NCBI GenBank assembly: GCA_002433485.1
Contig: DJIF01000092.1
Coordinates: 26,165 to 90,164 of the forward strand
Reading direction: 5' to 3'
Source of the DNA: Deltaproteobacteria bacterium UBA6601
GTDB taxonomy: Bacteria > Myxococcota_A > UBA796 > UBA9615
Length of the DNA stretch: 64,000 nt
The notes under the pieces were generated by a model. The model did not search any database and was not told where the DNA came from. It saw nothing but the letters and a program-made list of their open reading frames with translations. How positions within the stretch are numbered: position 1 is the first letter of the stretch; every line of letters begins with the position of its first letter. Shown piece after piece: positions 34,417-42,883 of the stretch. Both the position numbers and the translations under genes were made by a program.

Positions 34417-35376
34417 CTACTCCTCGTCGACCTCTTCGTAGAAGATTCCGCGAATGTTCTCGCGGTCCTTGCCGGCCGCCTTGCTGGCACCTTGGAGAGC
34501 CTTGTTCATCCAGTCGAGCCGCAGATCGAGCTTGTCGGACTTGGGACGGTTCTTCTGGATCTTGGTGACAGCTTGCCAGCTGGTCTTAAAGTGAGGAGCG
34601 AGCCCCTTCTTGGAGTCCTCCTTGCGGACCCCACGCAGGAATAAATGCGAGCGTTCCATGAGGGCACTGAACATATCGCACAGCGCGCTCTCCGCAATGT
34701 TCTCACTGACCAGGCGCGACTCAGCAGTGACCAGGGTCTGCAGGTACAGGTGCGCCCGCACATCCGCGACCGGCTTCTGCTCGACCAGGAAGGACTTCAT
34801 CATCAGCTCGATGCTGGCATCAACAAACTCCCGTAGCCGGTTGCGTAGATTGGTGATGTCCTCTGGCTCGGGTGCGGTCGCATGACTGACGTACCGAAGG
34901 TCAACACTACCCTCGACCTTGTGACCGTCACTGACCCGAATCCGACCCACCTCAACTGCCGACTGGACCTCCTTCTCGTTAAAGATAATCTTGAAGCCCT
35001 CAACGGTACGGGTCTCCTGCCTTTCGGTTGAGTTGTAGGCCTGCCGCTTGCTGGCGGCATCGTCATTCTCGCTGTAGGTCAGGAAAACCATGTACTTGCC
35101 TGGCTTGTCCGGAACTACTTCGGAGCGCGCTCCGTCGGGAACCACAATGTCATGGCCATCCAGGTCAATGGCATAACCTTCGGCGATCTCAATGCAGTCG
35201 CCTTCAGCGGTCTGGACAACCTCAGGCTTAAGGCCATGAACCACACCGGCACCGTGCAGATAGATGTTTTGCAGGCGGCGCTTCCACAAGTGGTACTCCT
35301 GCTCGTCTCGCAGGTCGATGTCCGAAAGGCACATGCCCTCAAAGGGACGCATTCTCTTGTTATGTACAGCTTCCAT
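34417..35376 (-). CDS. CIS baseplate-associated hypothetical protein
   Basis: 319 residues, no signal peptide or membrane helix. The N-terminal half has EYHLWKRRLQNIYLHGAGVVHGLKPEVV and IEIAEGYAIDLDGHDIVVP, a layout (arginine pair, H-G-x-G-V-V-x-G-L, G-Y-A-x-D-x-x-G) that I remember from proteins near tail protein I in contractile-injection loci. The C-terminal half (EDITNLRNRLREFVDASIELM, LRGVRKEDS) is helical. It follows the gpI-like gene by 20 bases and precedes the E1 gene. Possible roles are baseplate wedge, fibre attachment, or the natural substrate of the modifier, given its position. No single family is certain. Confidence 0.65.
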   Translation of the reverse strand: MEAVHNKRMRPFEGMCLSDIDLRDEQEYHLWKRRLQNIYLHGAGVVHGLKPEVVQTAEGDCIEIAEGYAIDLDGHDIVVPDGARSEVVPDKPGKYMVFLTYSENDDAASKRQAYNSTERQETRTVEGFKIIFNEKEVQSAVEVGRIRVSDGHKVEGSVDLRYVSHATAPEPEDITNLRNRLREFVDASIELMMKSFLVEQKPVADVRAHLYLQTLVTAESRLVSENIAESALCDMFSALMERSHLFLRGVRKEDSKKGLAPHFKTSWQAVTKIQKNRPKSDKLDLRLDWMNKALQGASKAAGKDRENIRGIFYEEVDEE

Positions 35377-35396
35377 CTTCTCTCTCCGAACTCGGC

Positions 35397-36461
35397 TCAG
35401 CCGAGGAGGCAGACCCTACCCAAGGCAGAGTTCGCGGTCACGCCTCCCGCAGCGGTCAGCACAAGACCGTTATGGGCGACTTCTTCGTCCTTGAAACAAA
35501 TGACAAAATTGAGGTGAGCGGGGCGCTCATGCTGGAGGATTCGCACCACCTGCTCCAGAAGTTCTCCGATGCGATCCCGATAGCGCCGCAGCAGGGTATC
35601 GCGATTCTCGAGCACCACTGTGAAGTACTCCTCACGAGAAAACCGCGGGGAGACCAACAGATGCTCACCAGCATGAGTAACAAAAGGCAGCGAGGTGGCA
35701 TCAGCCAGAGCTTCGTCGGGCCGTGACAGGGCACAGTTGCCAAGCTCCATGGGCTGAGGCCCACGCCTGGGGGTGATCTCAACTTCAAGCCCGGTAAGGG
35801 TCTTGAGTACCTCCTTGAGACCATGTTCTGTACCTCGCCACTTAAACAGCTCAACCGCTCGCCGCAGGAAAATACGACGACGAGTTACCGGGATGCGCTC
35901 ATCGAGGGTGAAGTCCAGCCAGGACGCCAGCCAGGGCAGGAAGCGCGACTCCATTCGTACCGGGTCAACCACCAGGTCACGACCGGAAACTCTGCTGTCC
36001 ACCGGCTGGGAGAGGGTCTGAAAGATCAGCAAAAAGCGCCGCAGGAAGTCAGCCCGGGAGACAGCTCCGCCACCGCTGACCTCATCCTGAACACCACGCG
36101 AATACATCTGCGGCAGAAACTGCCCATAGCCGCGAGTCGCAACCAACAACGAGACCACATCTCGAGGCTCGAGACTGGCGTGACTGATCACCCTGCCCTC
36201 GCGGGAGAAGTGGACTTCATCCACGCTGTTACCGAGTCGAACGATGGTAGGTGCCGTGCCGCCGCGGGGACGGATCTTCACGCCGATGATGCGACCTTCC
36301 AGTTGCCGTTTGACCTCAGATACGTACTCGACCTGACAGGGATTGCCCAAGACATGCCGAACAATGGCCAGGCCATCTTCAGCGGCAAGCTGTTCCTTGA
36401 GAATCTGGGTGAGGGTGTCGAGATGCTGCACGAGTTCGCCTACTCCATCCAATCCCAGCAC
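35397..36461 (-). CDS. Phage tail protein I (gpI)-like baseplate protein
   Basis: 354 residues. The central part has FLPWLASWLDFTLDE, RRRIFLRRAVELFKWRGTEHGL and VLKTLTGLEVEI, the conserved core of P2 gpI / TIGR02242-type tail proteins that link baseplate to tail fibres in Afp-like systems. The N-terminal ~60 residues and the C-terminal beta-rich region (EHLLVSPRFSREEYFTVVL) vary in the family. The stop lies 20 bases before the next gene and the start is 24 bases after the baseplate J stop, so it is within the operon. Confidence 0.85.
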   Translation of the reverse strand: MLGLDGVGELVQHLDTLTQILKEQLAAEDGLAIVRHVLGNPCQVEYVSEVKRQLEGRIIGVKIRPRGGTAPTIVRLGNSVDEVHFSREGRVISHASLEPRDVVSLLVATRGYGQFLPQMYSRGVQDEVSGGGAVSRADFLRRFLLIFQTLSQPVDSRVSGRDLVVDPVRMESRFLPWLASWLDFTLDERIPVTRRRIFLRRAVELFKWRGTEHGLKEVLKTLTGLEVEITPRRGPQPMELGNCALSRPDEALADATSLPFVTHAGEHLLVSPRFSREEYFTVVLENRDTLLRRYRDRIGELLEQVVRILQHERPAHLNFVICFKDEEVAHNGLVLTAAGGVTANSALGRVCLLG

Positions 36462-36485
36462 TGAGCCACGAGTTCCACCCTTGAA

Positions 36486-39400
36486 CTAATCCAGGTCGAC
36501 CATGACGGTCGGAGAACCGGCCAGATAGAAGAGCTGAACCGGTCGTCCACGACGCGGCAGGGAGCGCTGAGCCCCGGCAGGAGCCCCTGGACGCGCGGCA
36601 CGCAGGACCTGGCAGTCCTCAACGTGACGGATCTCAGCAATCTCCTTGAGGATGTGCTGCATGTCCTGGCTACGGGGCACCTCTCCAAAAGGCCAGCCTG
36701 TGCCCTGCACCCCGCCGATATAGGGGTCCAGGAATCGGGTAATCCAGGCCTCGGCCCGCTCGCGCACTCCAGAGGGGTTGGTGCCCGGCTGAAGCAGGCA
36801 GCGCATATCCACATGAATGGGAATCAGCTCGGCCATCTGCACCCGCACCTCGGTATTGACCAGACAGCGCGCTGCTACGTACTCCTGAACGGCACGCAGC
36901 AAGCCGATCTCTTCAGCGTCGGGGATCTCACCAGTCTTGGGGTCCCGCTTAGGAAGTACAGCCAGCCGAACCACCCAGGGGTCGTCCTCCGGATCCTTGA
37001 AACCATGACAGCGGGCCAACATCCCGGAGGCCTCAGCAGCAATCACCTCGAAGTCCTCGATGGTCACCGCTCGAGTCCGCCCGGTAAGGGCCTTGGGCGC
37101 ACGTCGCGTCAAGTCCTCAACGCTCTCTACGTCGCGTCCGCCAGTAGCGGGGAACGGATTAAAGACCGTAACTTGACTACCAAAACTGGGACAGACCGAG
37201 ATGCTCTCTGCTGGGACATTGCCCACCCGGCCGTCGGTGGTGAAGTAATGCTCCACCACGATGTTGTGGGTTCCGGCCTTGGGGATGGCGCCGTGCACTC
37301 CATCACCAAAACGAATACTGGAACGTACCGGGTCCATTGCGTAGCTGGAGTCATGCCGACCAGCATCCCGAAGGTCATCATCCAGACTCAGTTGCCAGTG
37401 AAGTTCTTCCTGCTGGTCGCCTTCCTCTTCGACCCGCACCGACACAAAAGACTCCTTGTGGAGATCCACGGGCAGGGAGTTGAGGACCTCAGTGTGAGGA
37501 ATCACAGCAGGCTCATGGAGCAACTGCAGAGTCTGATTGGGCACCCCATAGGCACTGAACTTCTCGAGTTCTCGGCGCTGCAGATTGCACACCTCTGCCG
37601 CATTCAGCATGACATGGGTAAGGCGTGGGTAACGGATCGGCCCGATGGAGCCATCTGCACGCCGCACCGCGTCCGGCAACTTGCAGCGAATCCAGCGAAT
37701 GGAATCGTGCTTTTCCTCACCGCCGAGTTGAGGGATCATCAGGCGCAGGAAGCCACTACCCCGGAAGTCAAAGCTGGTGGGGATGTAGCGCATCGTCCGC
37801 CACTGCTGACCGTCCAGATACTCCCATTGTGCAGTGCGCTCACTGCCCCGGATCGGCTGACCCGTCATGCGGAAGTAGACGCTGAACTCGGTGCCCAGGG
37901 GCAGGTCCCGGTCAAAGGCCAGATACACCGAGCGGCCCTTCTCGTGGGTCTCTACGGGCCGCAACCACGGGAACTGGGTGATCTTCTTGCTGCTGATGGA
38001 ATGGGAGACCAGCGGCCGGATCGAGGTAAAGCGTGGGTTCGGGATGTTCTCATTGACCCCAATGGCCTCAAAGTCATGCAGCACATGCCGGTACCAATCC
38101 TCGCCTTCTGGAGCTTTACGCCGCCTCCCGCCACCGCGGTGTTGAACACGAATTCCGAACAGCTGGGGGAAGTAGTGGACGTCCTGCTGGATCATGATGG
38201 AGGACTTCTCAGTTGGGGCAGAGTCCCCCTTCTTAGTGGCCTTGGCTGTCTGCGTCTGACCGACGTTCACTTCCTCCTTGTCGGTCAGGTCGCTGTGGCA
38301 CAGCACCATGCGCAACCAATAGGTCTCATGACCATTGATCTCGACCGGCGTGATCCCCTTGAATTGCTTGGGCGGCTGAAACCCAAGCCGAACCGTAAAG
38401 CACTGATCCTCATCGGAGTAGGTCGGCTGCATATCAGCAAAACAGAACTCCTGGAACTTATTGCCGTCATCATCCTCCAGCTTGACCGGATTCCAACGAT
38501 TCTTGGCCCGGTACTGAAGCTTGAAGGAGTAGCGCCTAAGATCGTCCTCAAGACCCCACTCGCCAGCCCGGGGATACTTGTAGTTCTTGAAGTAATAGTT
38601 GAACTCAAACAGCACCCGCTCAACGGTGTCCTCAAACACGTCACTGCCGATGTAGAGAGCGTGATTCTCGGCCGGACCAATGTTGAACTCGCTGTTGGAA
38701 TAGGGCTCAATTGGCGGACTCTCCAGCGAGACCTGCTCAAGACGATTGATGTCCGGGCCCTTGAGGAGTTCCATCTTGATCTGCCGCTCAAGGGATACAA
38801 CCAGTTCGCCCTCATCGGTAATCGCGGCCAGATCTACGGCGCGGCTCCGACTCGCCTGAAAGCGCGGCGGCGCCGCCGCATCAGCAGGTAACGGACCATT
38901 GATCCAGGCATCCAGGCCGCGCACGGTGAGGTTTCGCTCAGGCAGCTCGGCCCAGCGCCCATCTTCGGTGAAATAAAACCACTGCAGACCGGGCACATAG
39001 GTCGGTGCCACCCGCAGCGACAGCCGCGGAAAGCGAATGATCAGCGCCTCTCGGGCTCCAGGGCGAATCGCCTCGGTGAAGCTGAACTCCAGGGTGTTGT
39101 CACCAGCGAGAGTGACCAGCAGCTCCATGGGATGGGAGTCGCCACGCCGTGGCCGGAAGCGCCCCTTGGGGTGCTCGCGAATCAACTCCAGGTAGTACTT
39201 CTCGAAGTCGAGTTCACCGCGAACCCAGTACTGGGCGAGGTTGCGCCCATCATCACTGACCAGCTGGGCCTGCTCCTGGGACCACTTAGCGATAGGCAGC
39301 TGCGGGTCGATGCCGGCAACCGCAAGATTGCGCGAGTCGGGCCACTCCTCCCAGGCCCCATCGACCCGATACTGCCAGCGGAAGAACTTCTGCAGATCAA

Positions 39401-40094
39401 AGAGCTTGCCGGTCTCATTGCCCTTAAGCTCGATGTGGAGGGTGACCTCCTCCTCCGTATGCAGTCGCTCTAGCAGGTTATGGCCGATGTAGAGGAACTG
39501 GTCATAAATATTGGCCCGCAGATTATTCCGGTCCGGGTCCGGCTCCAACAGAGCGAGACCAGCGCTGTCCCCGGCTTTCTCGCCCAGCTCATAGACCGGT
39601 GGCTGTTCGGGGTCGGCCTCCATGATCCGCTCAATGGCGAGGATCTCGCGCGCCGAGTCCGAGTCACCCTCGACCCGAATTCCAACGATCCGCTCCAGCC
39701 TCGGACTACAGACGGTGACATCCCTACAGGTCAGGAACTTGATCTCATCAACATCCTCAGTCTGCTCGGTGGCAACCTCTGTCAGTCGGGGAACCATGAC
39801 CGGAGCGCGTCGGTCGTTGAGCTTCTGAAAGGACACCAGACTGGTCGCGGGCAGCGCAGCACCCTGTCGCTCACCGATAAAGTTGAGAAAGTGAATGTAG
39901 GTGCTGTCAGGAACCCGATTGAGGCGATAGATGACCATCTCGGTCATCCAGGCAAAGAGCTGTACCAGAGTGATCCCGGGATCGCTGTCGTTGTAGTTGG
40001 TCCACTCAGGGCAATAGACCGGGATCAACTGTTTTGCGCGCTCGACGATCTCGGCGTAGGTGAGATCGTCAAGATCCGGCGACTCAATCGGCAT
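36486..40094 (-). CDS. Baseplate J-like wedge protein
   Basis: 1202 residues from the ATG at 40094 (MPIESPDLDDLTYAEIVERAK), with AGGAG upstream. The N-terminal part contains YCPEWTNYNDSDPGITLVQLFAWMTEMVIYRLN, the hallmark of the gpJ/Afp11-type wedge in Afp, PVC and cyanobacterial injection systems. The C-terminal part has RAVTIEDFEVIAAEASGMLARCHGF and VDMRCLLQPGTNPSGV, also typical. The start overlaps the gp25 stop by 11 bases. At ~1200 residues it matches the long eCIS form and not the ~300-residue P2 gpJ. The long plus-strand ORF over this gene is a shadow. Confidence 0.9.
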   Translation of the reverse strand: MPIESPDLDDLTYAEIVERAKQLIPVYCPEWTNYNDSDPGITLVQLFAWMTEMVIYRLNRVPDSTYIHFLNFIGERQGAALPATSLVSFQKLNDRRAPVMVPRLTEVATEQTEDVDEIKFLTCRDVTVCSPRLERIVGIRVEGDSDSAREILAIERIMEADPEQPPVYELGEKAGDSAGLALLEPDPDRNNLRANIYDQFLYIGHNLLERLHTEEEVTLHIELKGNETGKLFDLQKFFRWQYRVDGAWEEWPDSRNLAVAGIDPQLPIAKWSQEQAQLVSDDGRNLAQYWVRGELDFEKYYLELIREHPKGRFRPRRGDSHPMELLVTLAGDNTLEFSFTEAIRPGAREALIIRFPRLSLRVAPTYVPGLQWFYFTEDGRWAELPERNLTVRGLDAWINGPLPADAAAPPRFQASRSRAVDLAAITDEGELVVSLERQIKMELLKGPDINRLEQVSLESPPIEPYSNSEFNIGPAENHALYIGSDVFEDTVERVLFEFNYYFKNYKYPRAGEWGLEDDLRRYSFKLQYRAKNRWNPVKLEDDDGNKFQEFCFADMQPTYSDEDQCFTVRLGFQPPKQFKGITPVEINGHETYWLRMVLCHSDLTDKEEVNVGQTQTAKATKKGDSAPTEKSSIMIQQDVHYFPQLFGIRVQHRGGGRRRKAPEGEDWYRHVLHDFEAIGVNENIPNPRFTSIRPLVSHSISSKKITQFPWLRPVETHEKGRSVYLAFDRDLPLGTEFSVYFRMTGQPIRGSERTAQWEYLDGQQWRTMRYIPTSFDFRGSGFLRLMIPQLGGEEKHDSIRWIRCKLPDAVRRADGSIGPIRYPRLTHVMLNAAEVCNLQRRELEKFSAYGVPNQTLQLLHEPAVIPHTEVLNSLPVDLHKESFVSVRVEEEGDQQEELHWQLSLDDDLRDAGRHDSSYAMDPVRSSIRFGDGVHGAIPKAGTHNIVVEHYFTTDGRVGNVPAESISVCPSFGSQVTVFNPFPATGGRDVESVEDLTRRAPKALTGRTRAVTIEDFEVIAAEASGMLARCHGFKDPEDDPWVVRLAVLPKRDPKTGEIPDAEEIGLLRAVQEYVAARCLVNTEVRVQMAELIPIHVDMRCLLQPGTNPSGVRERAEAWITRFLDPYIGGVQGTGWPFGEVPRSQDMQHILKEIAEIRHVEDCQVLRAARPGAPAGAQRSLPRRGRPVQLFYLAGSPTVMVDLD

Positions 40095-40491
40095 TGAAGA
40101 ACTCCTGCAACTGGACCAGATGCACCAGGTTTTGGTGATTGTTGGACTTACGCACCGTGTACTCGATGAACAGACGGACCTGATTTTGATTCTGCGGATC
40201 AGCTTCGGCACGCACCGAGTCAACGTCGATGCGCGGTTCCCAGCGGCTCAAGGCTGCACGAACCATGCTCTCGGCCCGATGCCGGGTCCCAGCCGAATTG
40301 GTCGCGAAGATAAGATCCTGCAGTGGGCAGCCAAACTCCGGCAGCATCTGGCGCTCCCCCGGCTGCGTATTGAGCACAATCTGGATGGACTCAGCGATGT
40401 TCTGCTCATGAACAGAGAGGCCGACTCCCGCACCGTCCTCTCGAGGACGCACGGGAAAGCTCCAACCTCGACCGAGAAACTCCCTGCTCAC
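40084..40491 (-). CDS. gp25/GPW-like baseplate protein
   Basis: 135 residues, GTG start. GLSVHEQNIAESIQIVLNTQPGERQMLPEFGCPLQDLIF is the classical gp25/W signature, with the Gln-Pro-Gly-Glu-Arg core. The N-terminus (FLGRGWSFPVRP) is also typical. It forms the inner baseplate around the hub in T4-like and CIS particles. A GAGGAG ribosome site precedes the GTG. It overlaps the preceding small ORF by GTGA and the J gene by 11 bases. Confidence 0.9.
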   Translation of the reverse strand: MSREFLGRGWSFPVRPREDGAGVGLSVHEQNIAESIQIVLNTQPGERQMLPEFGCPLQDLIFATNSAGTRHRAESMVRAALSRWEPRIDVDSVRAEADPQNQNQVRLFIEYTVRKSNNHQNLVHLVQLQEFFNAD

Positions 40492-40613
40492 ACTCTCTCC
40501 TCAAGTAAGCTACGGCAAAGCTCAGCGAAGCCCTTGCTCAACTCCCGGAAAGAACGCTGCTTAACGCCCAATCCAGGGAGCAGAATTGTGCTGTAAGACC
40601 ACGCTCTCTGCAA
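40488..40613 (-). CDS. Small ORF (about 41 residues) between gpD and gp25 genes
   Basis: The stop codon (complement of 40488-40490) overlaps the gp25 GTG as GTGA, a common sign of translational coupling. Reading back, the frame is open as far as the gpD stop. The best start is TTG at 40613, and a second TTG lies at 40571. The product (ILLPGLGVKQRSF, RELSKGFAELCRSLLEERV) is helical and basic-acidic mixed. In related loci a PAAR tip gene often sits near here, but this sequence has no PAAR-like features. No family recognised. Start codon and reality are uncertain. Confidence 0.4.
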   Translation of the reverse strand: MQRAWSYSTILLPGLGVKQRSFRELSKGFAELCRSLLEERV

Positions 40614-40628
40614 GGGCCTGCAGGGCTT

Positions 40629-41675
40629 TCAGTCGCCCTTGCCCTCCGTATTGGCACAGAACTCAAAGTCGGTCACATAGCCCATCTTGCCAATGGAGTG
40701 CCGAGTTGCGGTCACATAGTAAGAACCACTGTAGTCGCCAAACTGCTTCAGGGTCACGGTCGCGCCTGGCTTGATGTCAGGATTACCGCGACAACGACCA
40801 CTGCCGGTAAGGAACTGACTCGCCGCACCGCCGAGCAAGGCAGCTGCAAGGTCATTAGCTTCGCCCTGATTGGCCACCGGGTAGCTGGTGACGTAAGCCT
40901 TGCTGCCACCAAAGGCAGCCTCCGCCAGTTCGATGCCAAACTTCTTGCCGCAGCCCTTACTCAGCTTGCCCTTGTCTGCTTTGCCCACAATCTCTTTCTT
41001 CTGAAAGATGTCCCAGCCGCGCACCACGACCTCGCCGACCTGGCCCAAGGCATTGAGTCGCATACGCAGGTCCATCACCTCGATTCCCCAGGTGAGCTCG
41101 ACCTCCTTAGCGCCACCGGCCGCCGGCTTCACAAAATGGAGCTTCTTGTCCAGCACATAAAGTTCATAGTGATTGCGTCGAGCCAGGTACTTGAGGAACT
41201 CAGCATCGCTGAGGTTGTTCTGCAGGGTGTACTTGTGTTTCTCAGAGGTGGAATCAACCTTGGTCTGGAGTCCCAGCTCGTCGGCAATGGACTTCACGAT
41301 GTCGGAGTCCTTCTTATCCTCCCAGAATCGGATCGCGGTGCCACGCTTGAAGCGATGAAGGCGATCCATTCCTCGAACGGTAAGACTGCCCGGGGCTCCC
41401 TCGGGCCAGGCAGGCTCCAGGCTCACTGCCTCGCCCAGGAACAGGGTTTTTACTTCATCGGCATAACCGAGATCCACAGAGATGGCGTCACCAATGGAAT
41501 GGCGCTTGCCGGAAAGGACGCCGCGCGAGGCGTCGTCAAAGCGCAGCGCGCACATATCGAGTTTGTCGACTTCCAGGTCAATGACGATGGACACCACTTC
41601 CGTGCCTTCACTGGCCTTGATGGTCTCATCGTCGATGGTAATCGACCAATCGACGTACTGGTCGGCGTCGGCCAT
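40629..41675 (-). CDS. gpD-like tail hub (gp27/VgrG N-terminal type)
   Basis: 348 residues. FRVAL-type strands appear as VVSIVIDLEVDKLDMCALRF near the N-terminus, VDLGYADEVKTLFLGEAVSLEP in the middle of the first barrel, DIVKSIADELGL and AEFLKYLARRNHYELYVLDKKLHFV further on. These follow gpD of phage P2 and the hub domain of VgrG. It makes the trimeric hub that joins tube and spike. The spike (OB plus beta-helix) is on separate genes at the head of the operon, so hub and spike are unfused here. The gene starts 12 bases after the LysM gene stop. Confidence 0.88.
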   Translation of the reverse strand: MADADQYVDWSITIDDETIKASEGTEVVSIVIDLEVDKLDMCALRFDDASRGVLSGKRHSIGDAISVDLGYADEVKTLFLGEAVSLEPAWPEGAPGSLTVRGMDRLHRFKRGTAIRFWEDKKDSDIVKSIADELGLQTKVDSTSEKHKYTLQNNLSDAEFLKYLARRNHYELYVLDKKLHFVKPAAGGAKEVELTWGIEVMDLRMRLNALGQVGEVVVRGWDIFQKKEIVGKADKGKLSKGCGKKFGIELAEAAFGGSKAYVTSYPVANQGEANDLAAALLGGAASQFLTGSGRCRGNPDIKPGATVTLKQFGDYSGSYYVTATRHSIGKMGYVTDFEFCANTEGKGD

Positions 41676-41687
41676 GGTCCTCTAACC

Positions 41688-42362
41688 TCAGCGGATTCGC
41701 GGCACCCGCAGCACCGTTCCCGGGGCTACGTTGCGCGGATCCTCAATGTTGTTGGCCGCGGCGATGGGTCGCCACAACGCGGCGTCATCGTAATGAGAAT
41801 AAGCGATCGACTGCAGCGTATCGCCCGGCTGAACCCGGTAAGCCTTCTCGTGGTCGGGCGACTGCATCTTGCTGCGGTCCGTGAGCATCTTCTCCGTGGC
41901 GAACTCGCTCAGGCTCACCTTCATCTCTGCGCGAACCGGCACACCTTCCGCGTTGAACATCTTGTAAGTGGTGTTGAAGGAGGTCAGCACCCAGACCAAC
42001 TCATGACTGCCCTTGACCGTCATGCTACCGCCCCAGGTAAAGGTCAGCTTGGGCGGCTCGTGGCTCTCCCCGTCCACCAGGCAGAGGTCCTCAAGCTCGC
42101 GCGTCTGATCGCGCACATCATCACCGGCCTCGTAGGTGTCGAAGAACAGGGTCATCTCCAGCTTCATGGCCCCGCCGCCCTTCCACTCGGTCAGGGGCAC
42201 GTCGTACTTGTGTTCGCCGTCGGTCTTTGACCAGTCTGAACTCTTAGACAGCGAGTACGACTCTGGGTTGAACTGCACCTCGATCTTGGTGCCGGTGGCC
42301 GACGGCTTACTGTTCTTCTCCACCTTGACGACAGTGAAGTAGGCCTTCTGTGGACTGCTCAT
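41688..42362 (-). CDS. LysM-domain tube-baseplate adaptor (gp53/Afp7-like)
   Basis: 224 residues. The N-terminal ~165 residues are beta-rich (EVQFNPESYSLSKSSDW, MTLFFDTYEAGDDV, PPKLTFTWGG, ELVWVLTSFNTTYKMF), the standard domain of Afp7/gp53-type proteins. The C-terminal ~50 residues are a LysM domain (YRVQPGDTLQSIAYSHYDDA, WRPIAAANNIEDPR, PGTVLRVP). In injection systems this protein links the tube end to the hub. The LysM fold here is structural and need not bind peptidoglycan. Confidence 0.9.
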   Translation of the reverse strand: MSSPQKAYFTVVKVEKNSKPSATGTKIEVQFNPESYSLSKSSDWSKTDGEHKYDVPLTEWKGGGAMKLEMTLFFDTYEAGDDVRDQTRELEDLCLVDGESHEPPKLTFTWGGSMTVKGSHELVWVLTSFNTTYKMFNAEGVPVRAEMKVSLSEFATEKMLTDRSKMQSPDHEKAYRVQPGDTLQSIAYSHYDDAALWRPIAAANNIEDPRNVAPGTVLRVPRIR

Positions 42363-42405
42363 CGCGGGCTCCTGTTCGCGGTGCTACACGGTGGGGGGTT
42401 GCGGG

Positions 42406-42873
42406 TCAGGACTTAGACTCAGTCACGCCTGCGTGATTGAGGGTCAAGGTCTCGATCGCCAGCTCAGAAGAGCCAGCGTTCAAGCCCGGAGCCTCCCACG
42501 ACTTAGGCCAGGCATCCTTGAGGTTCCAGATCCGTAAGGTGGTGTCGTTGTTCCGATCGAGCATCGTGATTTTGACGTTCTTGCGACAATCAAGTGAGGC
42601 GCTCTCGCTCGCAACGGTCTCCCACCAGTCCCAGAAGAAGGTAGCGTCACCGAGTCCCTTTTTGAGCGTCACCGGCCCCCAGCTCACCCGCCCGGGGAAC
42701 TTATGGGTGCGAGAGTTCAAGCCGCCCTCTTTGATCTCAAACTCCTCCACCTCTCCCTTGAGACCGCTCACCTCGGTAAACATGCCCTTAATTCCAGAGT
42801 CACCGGCCTCCACCAGAAAGTTGAAGCCTGCGTAAGGATCATCGCCGTAACTGCTTACCGGATCGTCGGCCAT
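42406..42873 (-). CDS. Tail tube protein D (gp19-like)
   Basis: 155 residues of the T4 gp19 / Afp1 tube family: GFNFLVEAGDSGIKGMFTEVSGL at the start, FPGRVSWGPVTLKKGL in the middle, WNLKDAWPKSWEAPGLNAGSSELAIETLTL at the end. Compared with tubes A-C it lacks the DDRRSG stretch and is the most divergent, matching the baseplate-proximal initiator tube of Afp/PVC. It lies between the second sheath and the LysM protein. Confidence 0.9.
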   Translation of the reverse strand: MADDPVSSYGDDPYAGFNFLVEAGDSGIKGMFTEVSGLKGEVEEFEIKEGGLNSRTHKFPGRVSWGPVTLKKGLGDATFFWDWWETVASESASLDCRKNVKITMLDRNNDTTLRIWNLKDAWPKSWEAPGLNAGSSELAIETLTLNHAGVTESKS

Positions 42874-42883
42874 GGGAGACTCC

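Noticed and set aside
36624..38891. 755-residue plus-strand ORF
   Set aside because: Lies wholly opposite the baseplate J gene, whose sequence has clear family motifs. No recognisable domain in the plus-strand product.
40698..42230. 510-residue plus-strand ORF
   Set aside because: Shadow of the gpD and LysM genes on the other strand. It crosses the boundary between two real genes and has no motifs.
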